Assembly: GCA_003456155.1 (NCBI GenBank)
Contig: DMPC01000116.1
Location: 1-5,827, forward strand
Reading direction: 5' to 3'
Origin: Actinomycetota bacterium
GTDB taxonomy: Bacteria; Actinomycetota; Actinomycetes; S36-B12
DNA length: 5,827 nt
Shown one piece after another: positions 1 through 4,917 of this stretch. The notes below the pieces were generated by a model. That model was given only the letters and a program-made list of their open reading frames with translations, did not search any database and was not told the DNA's origin. The translations under genes were made by a program, and so were the position numbers. Every line of letters begins with the position of its first letter. The first letter of the stretch is position 1.

Positions 1-79
1 CGACGCGCTGATCGCCGGGCTGGCCCAGGACTCCCCCACTGCTCGATTCAGAACCCGTGCCTTATCCGCGGACGAGTAA
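1..79 (+). CDS. Possible C-terminal end of an unidentified gene, 5' end outside window
   Basis: An open frame enters from the left edge (first full codon at 2) and stops at TAA 77-79. It would encode about 25 residues beginning DALIAGLAQDSP and ending SADE. The first twelve codons all end in G or C and read like an amphipathic helix. The later codons (ACT, GCT, CGA, AGA, CGT, TTA) are much less typical of this genome, so the tail may be extended or relaxed. The other two plus frames are less convincing: one stops at 9-11 and the other gives an Arg/Pro/Cys-rich peptide. If real, its last 18 bases overlap the end of the convergent exporter gene. No family can be named from so little sequence, and it could be a chance open frame. 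Confidence 0.35.
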   Translation, partial: DALIAGLAQDSPTARFRTRALSADE

Positions 80-817
80 CCACAGTGCCGTGATCCCGCT
101 GAGCACCAGGGCCGTCGTCGTGAAGAACCGCTCGTTCATCCGGCGGAAGGCGAAGACGCCCACCAGCGCGCCGATGACGATGACCGGGCTCAGCCACAGG
201 TCCGCGATGAGTGACTCCTGGGTGATGAAGCCCAGTCCGCCGATGATCGGGACCTTCGCCAGGTTCAGGATGAAGAAGAACCATGCCGAGGTGCCCATGA
301 AGGCCAGCATCGGCACGCGCATCTTGACCAGGTAGAGCGTCATGGCCGTGCCACCGGCATTGGCTGCCATGGTCGTCATCCCCGCCAGGGTCCCGAAGAA
401 GGCGATCCCCGGCCAGGAGCTCATGGGCGCAAGCTCGCCGCCATGGCGTTCCTGCCATCTGCGCCACAGCTCGAGCAGCAGCGATCCGAGGATGAGGGCG
501 CCGATGACGCGACCGAGTGCCTGCGTGGACAGGAAGGCGAAGAGCAGACCGGTGATGACGAAGCCGGCCAGCACGCCCGGCACGAGCCGACGGATGAGTG
601 ACCACTCAGCATGCTGGCGGTAGTAGGCCAGGGCGAACAGATCCCCGAGGATCAGCAGGGGCACCATCAGGCCCGCCGCCTGCGTTGCGCCGAGGGACGC
701 AGCCAGCAGCGGTCCGGCGAACACTCCTGCGACCGGCATGGCCGTCTTAGAGAACCCATACAGGAAGACGCCCACGACGACGACGATGATCAGCAGGGGC
801 GACCACGTCTCCGGCAC
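62..817 (-). CDS. TauE/SafE family sulfite exporter-like membrane protein
   Basis: A polytopic membrane protein of 251 residues, the usual size for the TauE/SafE family (formerly DUF81), whose members are proposed to export sulfite, sulfoacetate or related anions across the cytoplasmic membrane. About eight hydrophobic segments are visible, near residues 6-27, 30-50, 52-66, 78-97, 100-117, 169-192, 205-224 and 233-249, with a further Gly/Ala-rich segment at 138-162. The family's internal duplication shows as two Gly-rich segments: one near 16-40 (GVFLYGFSKTAMPVAGVFAG) and one near 142-162 (GTLAGMTTMAANAGGTAMT). I chose the GTG at 817 because AAGGA lies 7 bases upstream and hydrophobic sequence begins within ten residues. 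A GTG at 823 and an ATG at 937 are in frame, but the ATG would add a 40-residue Pro/Gly-rich non-membrane tail. The substrate cannot be assigned. No sulfur-metabolism enzyme is certain nearby, although a flavin reductase gene lies about 3.5 kb away. The gene is monocistronic here, divergent from the GGDEF gene. Confidence 0.85.
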   Translation of the reverse strand: MPETWSPLLIIVVVVGVFLYGFSKTAMPVAGVFAGPLLAASLGATQAAGLMVPLLILGDLFALAYYRQHAEWSLIRRLVPGVLAGFVITGLLFAFLSTQALGRVIGALILGSLLLELWRRWQERHGGELAPMSSWPGIAFFGTLAGMTTMAANAGGTAMTLYLVKMRVPMLAFMGTSAWFFFILNLAKVPIIGGLGFITQESLIADLWLSPVIVIGALVGVFAFRRMNERFFTTTALVLSGITALWLLVRG

Positions 818-839
818 GCCCACATCCTTGCGCGTCGAC

Positions 840-968
840 TCACGCCCCTCGCCTGAGGCGCCAGTTGCCGTCCCCGGAGGAAGCCAGGATCTCGCGGGGG
901 TTTGTTTGGGTGGCCCTGACGTGCCTGGACCGGTCATGTCCGAACGGTGACCACGACAAGGTGCCCAT
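840..968 (-). other. Candidate upstream ORF or structured leader of the exporter gene
   Basis: An ATG at 968 opens a 42-codon frame ending at TGA 842-840, 22 bases before the chosen exporter start and in a different frame from it. The peptide begins MGTLSWSPFG and ends GDGNWRLRRGA. About 35 of 42 codons end in G or C, clearly more than in the alternative frame that would extend the exporter (about 25 of 38), so this is the more coding-like frame. There is no good Shine-Dalgarno sequence before the ATG; the nearest purine run, GTGAG, abuts it. The same DNA also holds small inverted repeats, such as CGCC-TGA-GGCG at 850-860, so an RNA leader is an alternative. No known riboswitch consensus was recognised. 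It could also be chance in GC-rich DNA. Confidence 0.25.
928..952. repeat. Overlapping palindromes in the exporter/GGDEF intergenic region
   Basis: Two symmetric elements overlap. GACCGGTC at 928-935 is a perfect 8-bp palindrome. GGTCA at 932-936 and TGACC at 948-952 are 5-base inverted arms around an 11-base centre that itself contains CCGAACGG (940-947). The cluster lies about 70 bases from the GGDEF start and 110-135 bases from the chosen exporter start. That position would suit an operator for a dimeric regulator, or a hairpin in the exporter leader transcript. No regulator family can be assigned. Confidence 0.4.
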
Positions 969-1006
969 CTCACTGCAGGGATCGCAAAACTGAACACACT
1001 ACGCAC

Positions 1007-1016
1007 GGGGGGGTGA
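1007..1016 (+). promoter_or_regulatory. Ribosome binding site of the GGDEF gene, containing a G7 run
   Basis: Seven consecutive G's (1007-1013) followed by TGA give a GGGGTGA-type match to the anti-Shine-Dalgarno sequence, with about 7 bases from the GGGG core to the TTG at 1021. This site decides the start: TTG is otherwise weak, an in-frame stop (TGA 991-993) closes the frame upstream, and the ATG at 1031 is out of frame. Confidence 0.5.
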
Positions 1017-1020
1017 CGCG

Positions 1021-2046
1021 TTGACTGCGCATGAGCCTGCGCACGATCGCGCCTACGCGACGCTCCTGCGGCGCGAGCAGCGCCGGAGGCCGACAGCCTC
1101 GCACCTGGCTGCTGCCCTGCTGGTGATGGAGGCGCTCGTCGCCGTCGGCTTGGTGCTCGTTTCACAGAATCAAGAGAACCAGGCGCTGGACTTGGTCGTG
1201 GCGGCACTGCTGGCCCTGGCAGCGCTCATGCGAGCGGCTAGATGGAACTACCGCTGCCCACTGCACCTGCTCCAGGCGTACCTGGTGATGGCGTGGGGTG
1301 CCCCGATGGTGTTCATCGCAACGAGCTCCGATGAGGCATCGCAGCTGTTATGGGGGGCCATGGTGATGCTGGCAGCGCTCATCACCACCTTCTCCTTGCC
1401 GCCCCGCTCCGCCCGATACCAGGTTGCCCTGATGGTTGTGGTCTACCTGCTTGTGACCGTGGGGCTCGACCCGAAGTCCCCACCGCTGTTCGATGTCGGC
1501 TTCGTCCTGATACTGGTGCTCGGGTGCTATACCGTGGCGTGGATTCGCGCTGACCAGGCCCAACTTCTGGAGGTCATCGCTGACATGGCTACCACCGACA
1601 CGCTCACGGGCCTACTGAACCGGCGTGGCCTGAAAGCAGAGGCAGACATCGTCCATGCGAACGCCACTCGCGCCGGAGGGACAACGATCGTCGCCCTAGT
1701 CGACCTCGACGGGCTGAAGAGGTTCAATGACCGCCATGGCCACCATGCTGGCGACGCACACATCACCGCCGTTACCTCGCACTGGCGCGGCGCCCTCCGC
1801 GAAGGCGATCTGATCGCGCGCGTCGGAGGAGACGAGTTCGTCATGGTGCTGCCCCGGGCGGACGAGGCCGGTGTCCGCGACCTCCTCACCCGAATTCGTG
1901 ACAACGCACCCGGCCCGTGGTCCCAAGGTTGGACGGTATGGGCCCCGAATGAACCCTTGGACGCCGCCATCGAGCGCGCCGACGCGCTCATGTACGTGGA
2001 CAAGGCCCGCCGCAATGGCGGACCCGACCATTCCACCCACGGGTAG
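1021..2046 (+). CDS. Membrane-anchored GGDEF domain protein, probable diguanylate cyclase
   Basis: The product is 341 residues. The N-terminal half has about six hydrophobic segments (roughly 28-48, 56-72, 83-100, 106-124, 133-150, 157-175) matching no sensor family I can name. A short linker leads to a GGDEF domain from about 188 to 334, which condenses two GTP into cyclic di-GMP when paired in a dimer. Visible hallmarks are DTLTGLLNRRG (193-203), the metal-binding segment DLDGLKRFND (228-237) followed by GHHAGD, an intact GGDEF active site at 269-273, and the closing helix ADALMYVDKARRNG (320-333). An RxxD inhibitory site (Arg260, Asp263) sits the standard five residues before GGDEF, so feedback inhibition by product is expected. 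There is no EAL, HD-GYP or PAS domain. Small departures from consensus are Leu for Phe before the conserved Lys232, and Val-Asp for the usual Ala before Lys328. The active site looks competent. Start is TTG at 1021 on the strength of its ribosome binding site. The gene stands alone and is convergent with sucD. Confidence 0.9.
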   Translation: MTAHEPAHDRAYATLLRREQRRRPTASHLAAALLVMEALVAVGLVLVSQNQENQALDLVVAALLALAALMRAARWNYRCPLHLLQAYLVMAWGAPMVFIATSSDEASQLLWGAMVMLAALITTFSLPPRSARYQVALMVVVYLLVTVGLDPKSPPLFDVGFVLILVLGCYTVAWIRADQAQLLEVIADMATTDTLTGLLNRRGLKAEADIVHANATRAGGTTIVALVDLDGLKRFNDRHGHHAGDAHITAVTSHWRGALREGDLIARVGGDEFVMVLPRADEAGVRDLLTRIRDNAPGPWSQGWTVWAPNEPLDAAIERADALMYVDKARRNGGPDHSTHG

Positions 2047-2084
2047 GTCCGGCCACGCAAGCTCAGGCCAGCACGGCGGTGCGA

Positions 2085-2954
2085 CTACCGGGTCATGATC
2101 TCCCGCATGAGCGCGGCGGTCGCGGACGGCGTCTTGCCGACCTTGACCCCCACGGCCTCCAGCGCCTCCTGCTTGGCTGCCGCGGTGCCGGCGGAGCCGG
2201 AGACGATGGCGCCGGCATGGCCCATGGTCTTGCCCTCGGGAGCCGTGAAGCCTGCGACGTAGCCCACGACGGGCTTGGTCACGTTGTCCTTGATGAACGC
2301 CGCGGCACGCTCCTCCGCATCGCCGCCGATCTCACCGATCATGACGATGGCATCGGTCTCGGGATCCTCCTGGAAGGCCGCGAGGCAGTCGATGTGCGTG
2401 GTGCCGATGATCGGGTCGCCACCGATGCCGACGCAGGTGGAGAAGCCGATATCGCGCAGCTCGTACATCATCTGGTAGGTCAGCGTGCCCGACTTGGAGA
2501 CCAGGCCGATGCGGCCGGCCTTGGTGATGTCGGCCGGGATGATGCCCGCGTTGGACTTTCCGGGGCTGATGATGCCGGGGCAGTTCGGGCCGATGATCCG
2601 CGTGGTGCCCGCGTTCTGCGCGTACTGGAAGAACTTGGCAGTGTCATGCACCGGAACACCCTCGGTGATGACGACCGCCAGGGGCATCCCAGCATCGACG
2701 GCCTCATCGACCGCATCCTTCGTGAAGCGCGGCGGGACGAAGAGCACGCTGACGTTCGCACCGGTCTGCGCCATCGCCTCCGCGACGGATGCGAAGACGG
2801 GGATGCCGTCGACCTCCTCGCCGGCCTTCTTCGCATTGACGCCGCCGACGACCTGAGCGCCCGAGGCGACCATCCGACGGGTGTGCTTCGTGCCCTCGGC
2901 GCCGGTCATGCCCTGGACGATGATCTTGGAGTTCTCGTCGAGCCAGATTGCCAT
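2085..2954 (-). CDS. sucD: Succinyl-CoA synthetase (succinate-CoA ligase), alpha subunit
   Basis: A 289-residue protein, full length for the alpha subunit. With SucC it interconverts succinyl-CoA and succinate, coupled to nucleoside diphosphate phosphorylation, in the cytoplasmic TCA cycle. The N-terminal CoA-binding Rossmann domain shows the phosphate-loop segment VQGMTGAEGTKHTRRM (13-28) and VGGVNAKKAGE (36-46). The ligase domain contains GPNCPGIISPGKSNAGIIP (122-140) and KSGTLTYQ (154-161). The phosphorylated catalytic histidine is His246 in GHAGAIVSG, at the same number as in E. coli SucD. The ATG at 2954 is supported by AGAGGA nine bases upstream and by the standard N-terminus MAIWLDENSKIIVQGMTG; an upstream in-frame extension lies inside sucC. 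It starts 13 bases after the sucC stop, so the two are almost certainly one transcription unit. The 38 bases between its stop and the convergent GGDEF stop hold no convincing terminator. Confidence 0.97.
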   Translation of the reverse strand: MAIWLDENSKIIVQGMTGAEGTKHTRRMVASGAQVVGGVNAKKAGEEVDGIPVFASVAEAMAQTGANVSVLFVPPRFTKDAVDEAVDAGMPLAVVITEGVPVHDTAKFFQYAQNAGTTRIIGPNCPGIISPGKSNAGIIPADITKAGRIGLVSKSGTLTYQMMYELRDIGFSTCVGIGGDPIIGTTHIDCLAAFQEDPETDAIVMIGEIGGDAEERAAAFIKDNVTKPVVGYVAGFTAPEGKTMGHAGAIVSGSAGTAAAKQEALEAVGVKVGKTPSATAALMREIMTR

Positions 2955-2967
2955 GGTGTGTCGTCCT

Positions 2968-4143
2968 CTACTTCCCGGCCGCGAGCTGGGCGACGCGGCG
3001 AGCCGCATCGTCCATGGTCTCGACCAGCTCGATGAGCGGATGGTTGGCCTCGGTCAGGATCCTGCGTCCCTCGACCGCGTTGTTGCCGTCGATGCGGGCG
3101 ACGATCGGCTTGGTCAGCTCGACGCCCTTGCCCTCAAGCATGACGAGCGCCTGGAGGATGCCGTTGGCCACGGCGTCACAGGCCGTGATGCCGCCGAAGA
3201 CGTTGACGAAGCACGCCTTGACCTCGGGATCGTTCAGCACGATGTCCAGGCCGTTGGCCATGACCTCAGCGCTGGCACCTCCACCGATGTCGAGGAAGTT
3301 CGCAGGCTTGACTCCGCCGAACTCCTCTCCCGCGTAGGCGACGACGTCCAAGGTGCTCATCACGAGGCCGGCACCGTTGCCGACGATGCCCACCTCGCCG
3401 TGCAGCTTCACGTAGTTGAGGTCGAACTCCTGCGCTCGCAGCTCGATCGGATCGGTGTTGTCGCGGTCGACGAAGTCCTGATGCGAGGCGTGCCGGTAGT
3501 GAGCGTTGCCGTCGAGAGTGACCTTGCCGTCGAGCGCGAGGACGGTGCCCTCGGGATCGAGGATGAGGGGGTTCACCTCGACGAGCGTGGCGTCCTCCTC
3601 GACGAGGACGGTCCACAACTGCTGGAGGATCGCGACGACCTGATCCTTGACGGCCTCGGGGAAGCCGGCCGCATCCGCGATCTCACGGGCCTTGGCCTCG
3701 GTGCAGCCCTCGAGCGCGTCGACCCGGATCCTGGCGAGGGCCTCCGGCTTGGTGGCCGCGACCTCCTCGATATCCATGCCCCCCTCGACGCTCGCCATGG
3801 CCAGGAAGGCCCGATTGGCGCGATCGAGCAGGAAGGAGACGTAGTACTCCTCGGCGATGTCGCTGGCCGCCGTGACGAGCACCTTGTGGACGATGTGGCC
3901 CTTGATGTCCAGTCCGAGGATCTGCTCGGCCTTGGCCTGCGCGTCGGCCGGCGTGTCAGCGAGCTTCACGCCCCCGGCCTTGCCGCGTCCACCGGTCTTG
4001 ACCTGGGCCTTGACGACGACGGCGGAGCCGATCTTGCGGGCGGCCTCGTGGGCGGCGTCCGGGGTCGAGCACACCTCCCCCGCCGTGACAGGCACACCGT
4101 GCGAGTCGAACAGATGCTTGGCTTGGTACTCGTACAGATCCAC
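2968..4143 (-). CDS. sucC: Succinyl-CoA synthetase (succinate-CoA ligase, ADP- or GDP-forming), beta subunit
   Basis: A 391-residue protein, full length for the beta subunit, which carries the nucleotide-binding ATP-grasp fold and the succinate site. It opens with DLYEYQAKHLFDSHGVPV. The Lys/Gly-rich ATP-grasp segment KAQVKTGGRGKAGGVK is at 45-60. Asn191 (in EVNPLIL) and Asp205 (in LDGK) correspond to the Mg-nucleotide ligands Asn199 and Asp213 of E. coli SucC. The C-terminal domain contains VGNGAGLVMSTLD (254-266), NFLDIGGGAS (282-291), NVFGGIT (314-320) and the near-terminal GNNAVEGRRIL. The GTG at 4143 was chosen because it gives the family's conserved N-terminus and has GAAGGGG five to six bases upstream; the upstream extension lacks homology-like content. 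Nucleotide preference (ATP or GTP) cannot be read by eye. It is the promoter-proximal gene of sucCD and divergent from the flavin reductase gene. Confidence 0.97.
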   Translation of the reverse strand: MDLYEYQAKHLFDSHGVPVTAGEVCSTPDAAHEAARKIGSAVVVKAQVKTGGRGKAGGVKLADTPADAQAKAEQILGLDIKGHIVHKVLVTAASDIAEEYYVSFLLDRANRAFLAMASVEGGMDIEEVAATKPEALARIRVDALEGCTEAKAREIADAAGFPEAVKDQVVAILQQLWTVLVEEDATLVEVNPLILDPEGTVLALDGKVTLDGNAHYRHASHQDFVDRDNTDPIELRAQEFDLNYVKLHGEVGIVGNGAGLVMSTLDVVAYAGEEFGGVKPANFLDIGGGASAEVMANGLDIVLNDPEVKACFVNVFGGITACDAVANGILQALVMLEGKGVELTKPIVARIDGNNAVEGRRILTEANHPLIELVETMDDAARRVAQLAAGK

Positions 4144-4155
4144 GCGATCCCCTTC

Positions 4156-4184
4156 GGTGTACCCACAGGTACTAGGACTTCCAA
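4156..4184 (-). promoter_or_regulatory. Candidate sucCD promoter
   Basis: On the minus strand TTGGAA (plus 4179-4184) lies 17 bases before TACACC (plus 4156-4161), a partial match to -35 and -10 consensus with ideal spacing. Transcription would begin only about a dozen bases before the sucC GTG, leaving just room for its ribosome binding site. TATCGT at plus 4203-4208 is a competing -10 without an obvious -35. Both are eye-level matches. Confidence 0.3.
4159..4172. repeat. Perfect inverted repeat upstream of sucC, possible operator
   Basis: GTACC-CACA-GGTAC has 5-bp perfect arms and a 4-base centre, 16 to 29 bases from the sucC start. It overlaps the -10 end and spacer of the candidate promoter, a position where a bound repressor would block polymerase. 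A second small symmetric element, ACTTCCAAGT (4177-4186), lies over the -35. The arms are short, so chance is a fair explanation. Confidence 0.3.
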
Positions 4185-4303
4185 GTAAGTGACGCAGGCG
4201 GCACGATACTCGCCCACCGGGAGCGATCATCGCGGGGCGCCCGGACGGTGCGACCGGGCCCGCGACGCACCGTACCGTGCAGACGGGTGCAACACTTCGA
4301 CAC

Positions 4304-4894
4304 GTGACGAACCCGACAGCACCGGTGCGCATCCTGGCTCTCGGGGGCAGCACGAAGCCGGGCTCGGCCTCCGAACGGGCGCTGTCGATGGCGGCCGATG
4401 CCAGTCGCGCGACTGGCGCTCAGGTGGAGACGATCACCGGACGCGCACTCATGCTCCCCATCTACGACACCCAGACGACCGAGCGGACACCCCCGACTCG
4501 AGCGCTGATCGAGGCAGTCCGGCGTGCCGACGCGCTGATCATCGCGAGCCCCGGCTATCACGGCGGGATCAGCGGGATGGTCAAGAACGCCCTCGACTAT
4601 GTGGAGGATCTGCGACGCGACGAGCGCCCGTACCTCGACGGGCGCGCGGTCGGACTGATCGGCGTCGCGCACGGCTGGCAGACGGCAGTGGGCACCCTGA
4701 ACCAGCTCCGCGACGTGGTCCACTCCCTTCGCGGCTGGCCCTCTCCCCTCGGCGTCGCGATCAACGACGCCGCGGGGCTCATCGGCGACGATGCGGCCAA
4801 CTCCGACCCGCACGTGGTCGGGCAGCTCCAGGCCATGGGGCGTCAGGTCGCCGAGATGGCCGAGCGGCTGAGCCCCCACCCCGAGCCCCGGTAG
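4304..4894 (+). CDS. NADPH-dependent FMN reductase family flavoprotein
   Basis: The product has 196 residues from the chosen start and a flavodoxin-like fold of the NADPH-dependent FMN reductase / azoreductase family. It would bind FMN and pass electrons from NAD(P)H to flavin, quinones or other acceptors in the cytoplasm. The first strand VRILALGGSTKPGSASERAL holds the Ser/Thr-rich FMN phosphate loop right after strand beta-1. The second FMN-contact segment is SPGYHGGISGMVKNALDYVE, the family's SPxYxGxxxxxLKNxLD signature, followed by a strand GRAVGLIGVA. GTG at 4304 puts beta-1 seven residues from the start, as usual in this family. A GTG at 4277 is also in frame and would add nine residues; neither has a Shine-Dalgarno sequence, so a leaderless transcript is possible (AACACT at 4291-4296 is a weak -10 at the right distance). 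The physiological acceptor is unknown. The gene is divergent from sucC and convergent with pcrA. Confidence 0.88.
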   Translation: MTNPTAPVRILALGGSTKPGSASERALSMAADASRATGAQVETITGRALMLPIYDTQTTERTPPTRALIEAVRRADALIIASPGYHGGISGMVKNALDYVEDLRRDERPYLDGRAVGLIGVAHGWQTAVGTLNQLRDVVHSLRGWPSPLGVAINDAAGLIGDDAANSDPHVVGQLQAMGRQVAEMAERLSPHPEPR

Positions 4895-4900
4895 CCGGGG
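4886..4900. terminator. Hairpin at the convergent reductase/pcrA junction, candidate terminator
   Basis: CCCCGG (4886-4891) and CCGGGG (4895-4900) are perfect 6-bp all-G/C arms around TAG, which is the reductase stop codon. The stem is symmetric, so it could act on both strands: right at the end of the reductase, and 18 bases beyond the pcrA stop. No U-rich tract follows on either strand, which is common for intrinsic terminators in actinobacteria but weakens the call. The three-base loop is tight. Confidence 0.4.
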
Positions 4901-4917
4901 ACCGGACCGACCTCGCG

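Noticed and set aside
772..790. Trinucleotide repeat (GAC/GTC) in the exporter gene
   Set aside because: It simply encodes the run of valines in the first membrane segment; four to five units are ordinary in GC-rich coding DNA.
818..937. N-terminal extension of the exporter from ATG 937
   Set aside because: It would add about 40 Pro/Gly/Thr-rich residues with weak third-position bias and no Shine-Dalgarno sequence, while the GTG at 817 has AAGGA at good spacing and leads straight into membrane sequence.
840..937. Sulfur-related riboswitch (SAM-I/SAM-IV type) before the exporter, prompted by ACGGCAACTGGC on the minus strand
   Set aside because: Only the short GGCAAC string resembles those classes; the conserved helices and remaining core nucleotides could not be laid out.
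2047..2090. Weak inverted repeats (GCAC-GGCG-GTGC at 2071-2082; CGGT...ACCG at 2077-2090) between the GGDEF and sucD stops
   Set aside because: Arms are only 4 bp, overlap each other and lack a U tract; not enough to call a terminator.
2079..3035. A 318-codon plus-strand open frame opposite sucD
   Set aside because: It lies antisense to an unmistakable sucD and its composition (Asp/Arg/Gly/Leu-rich, repetitive) is what G/C-biased codons give on the reverse strand; no domain is visible.
2881..4188. A 435-codon plus-strand open frame opposite sucC
   Set aside because: Same reason: a long antisense shadow of sucC with a low-complexity Asp/Leu/Val/Gly composition and no recognisable motif.
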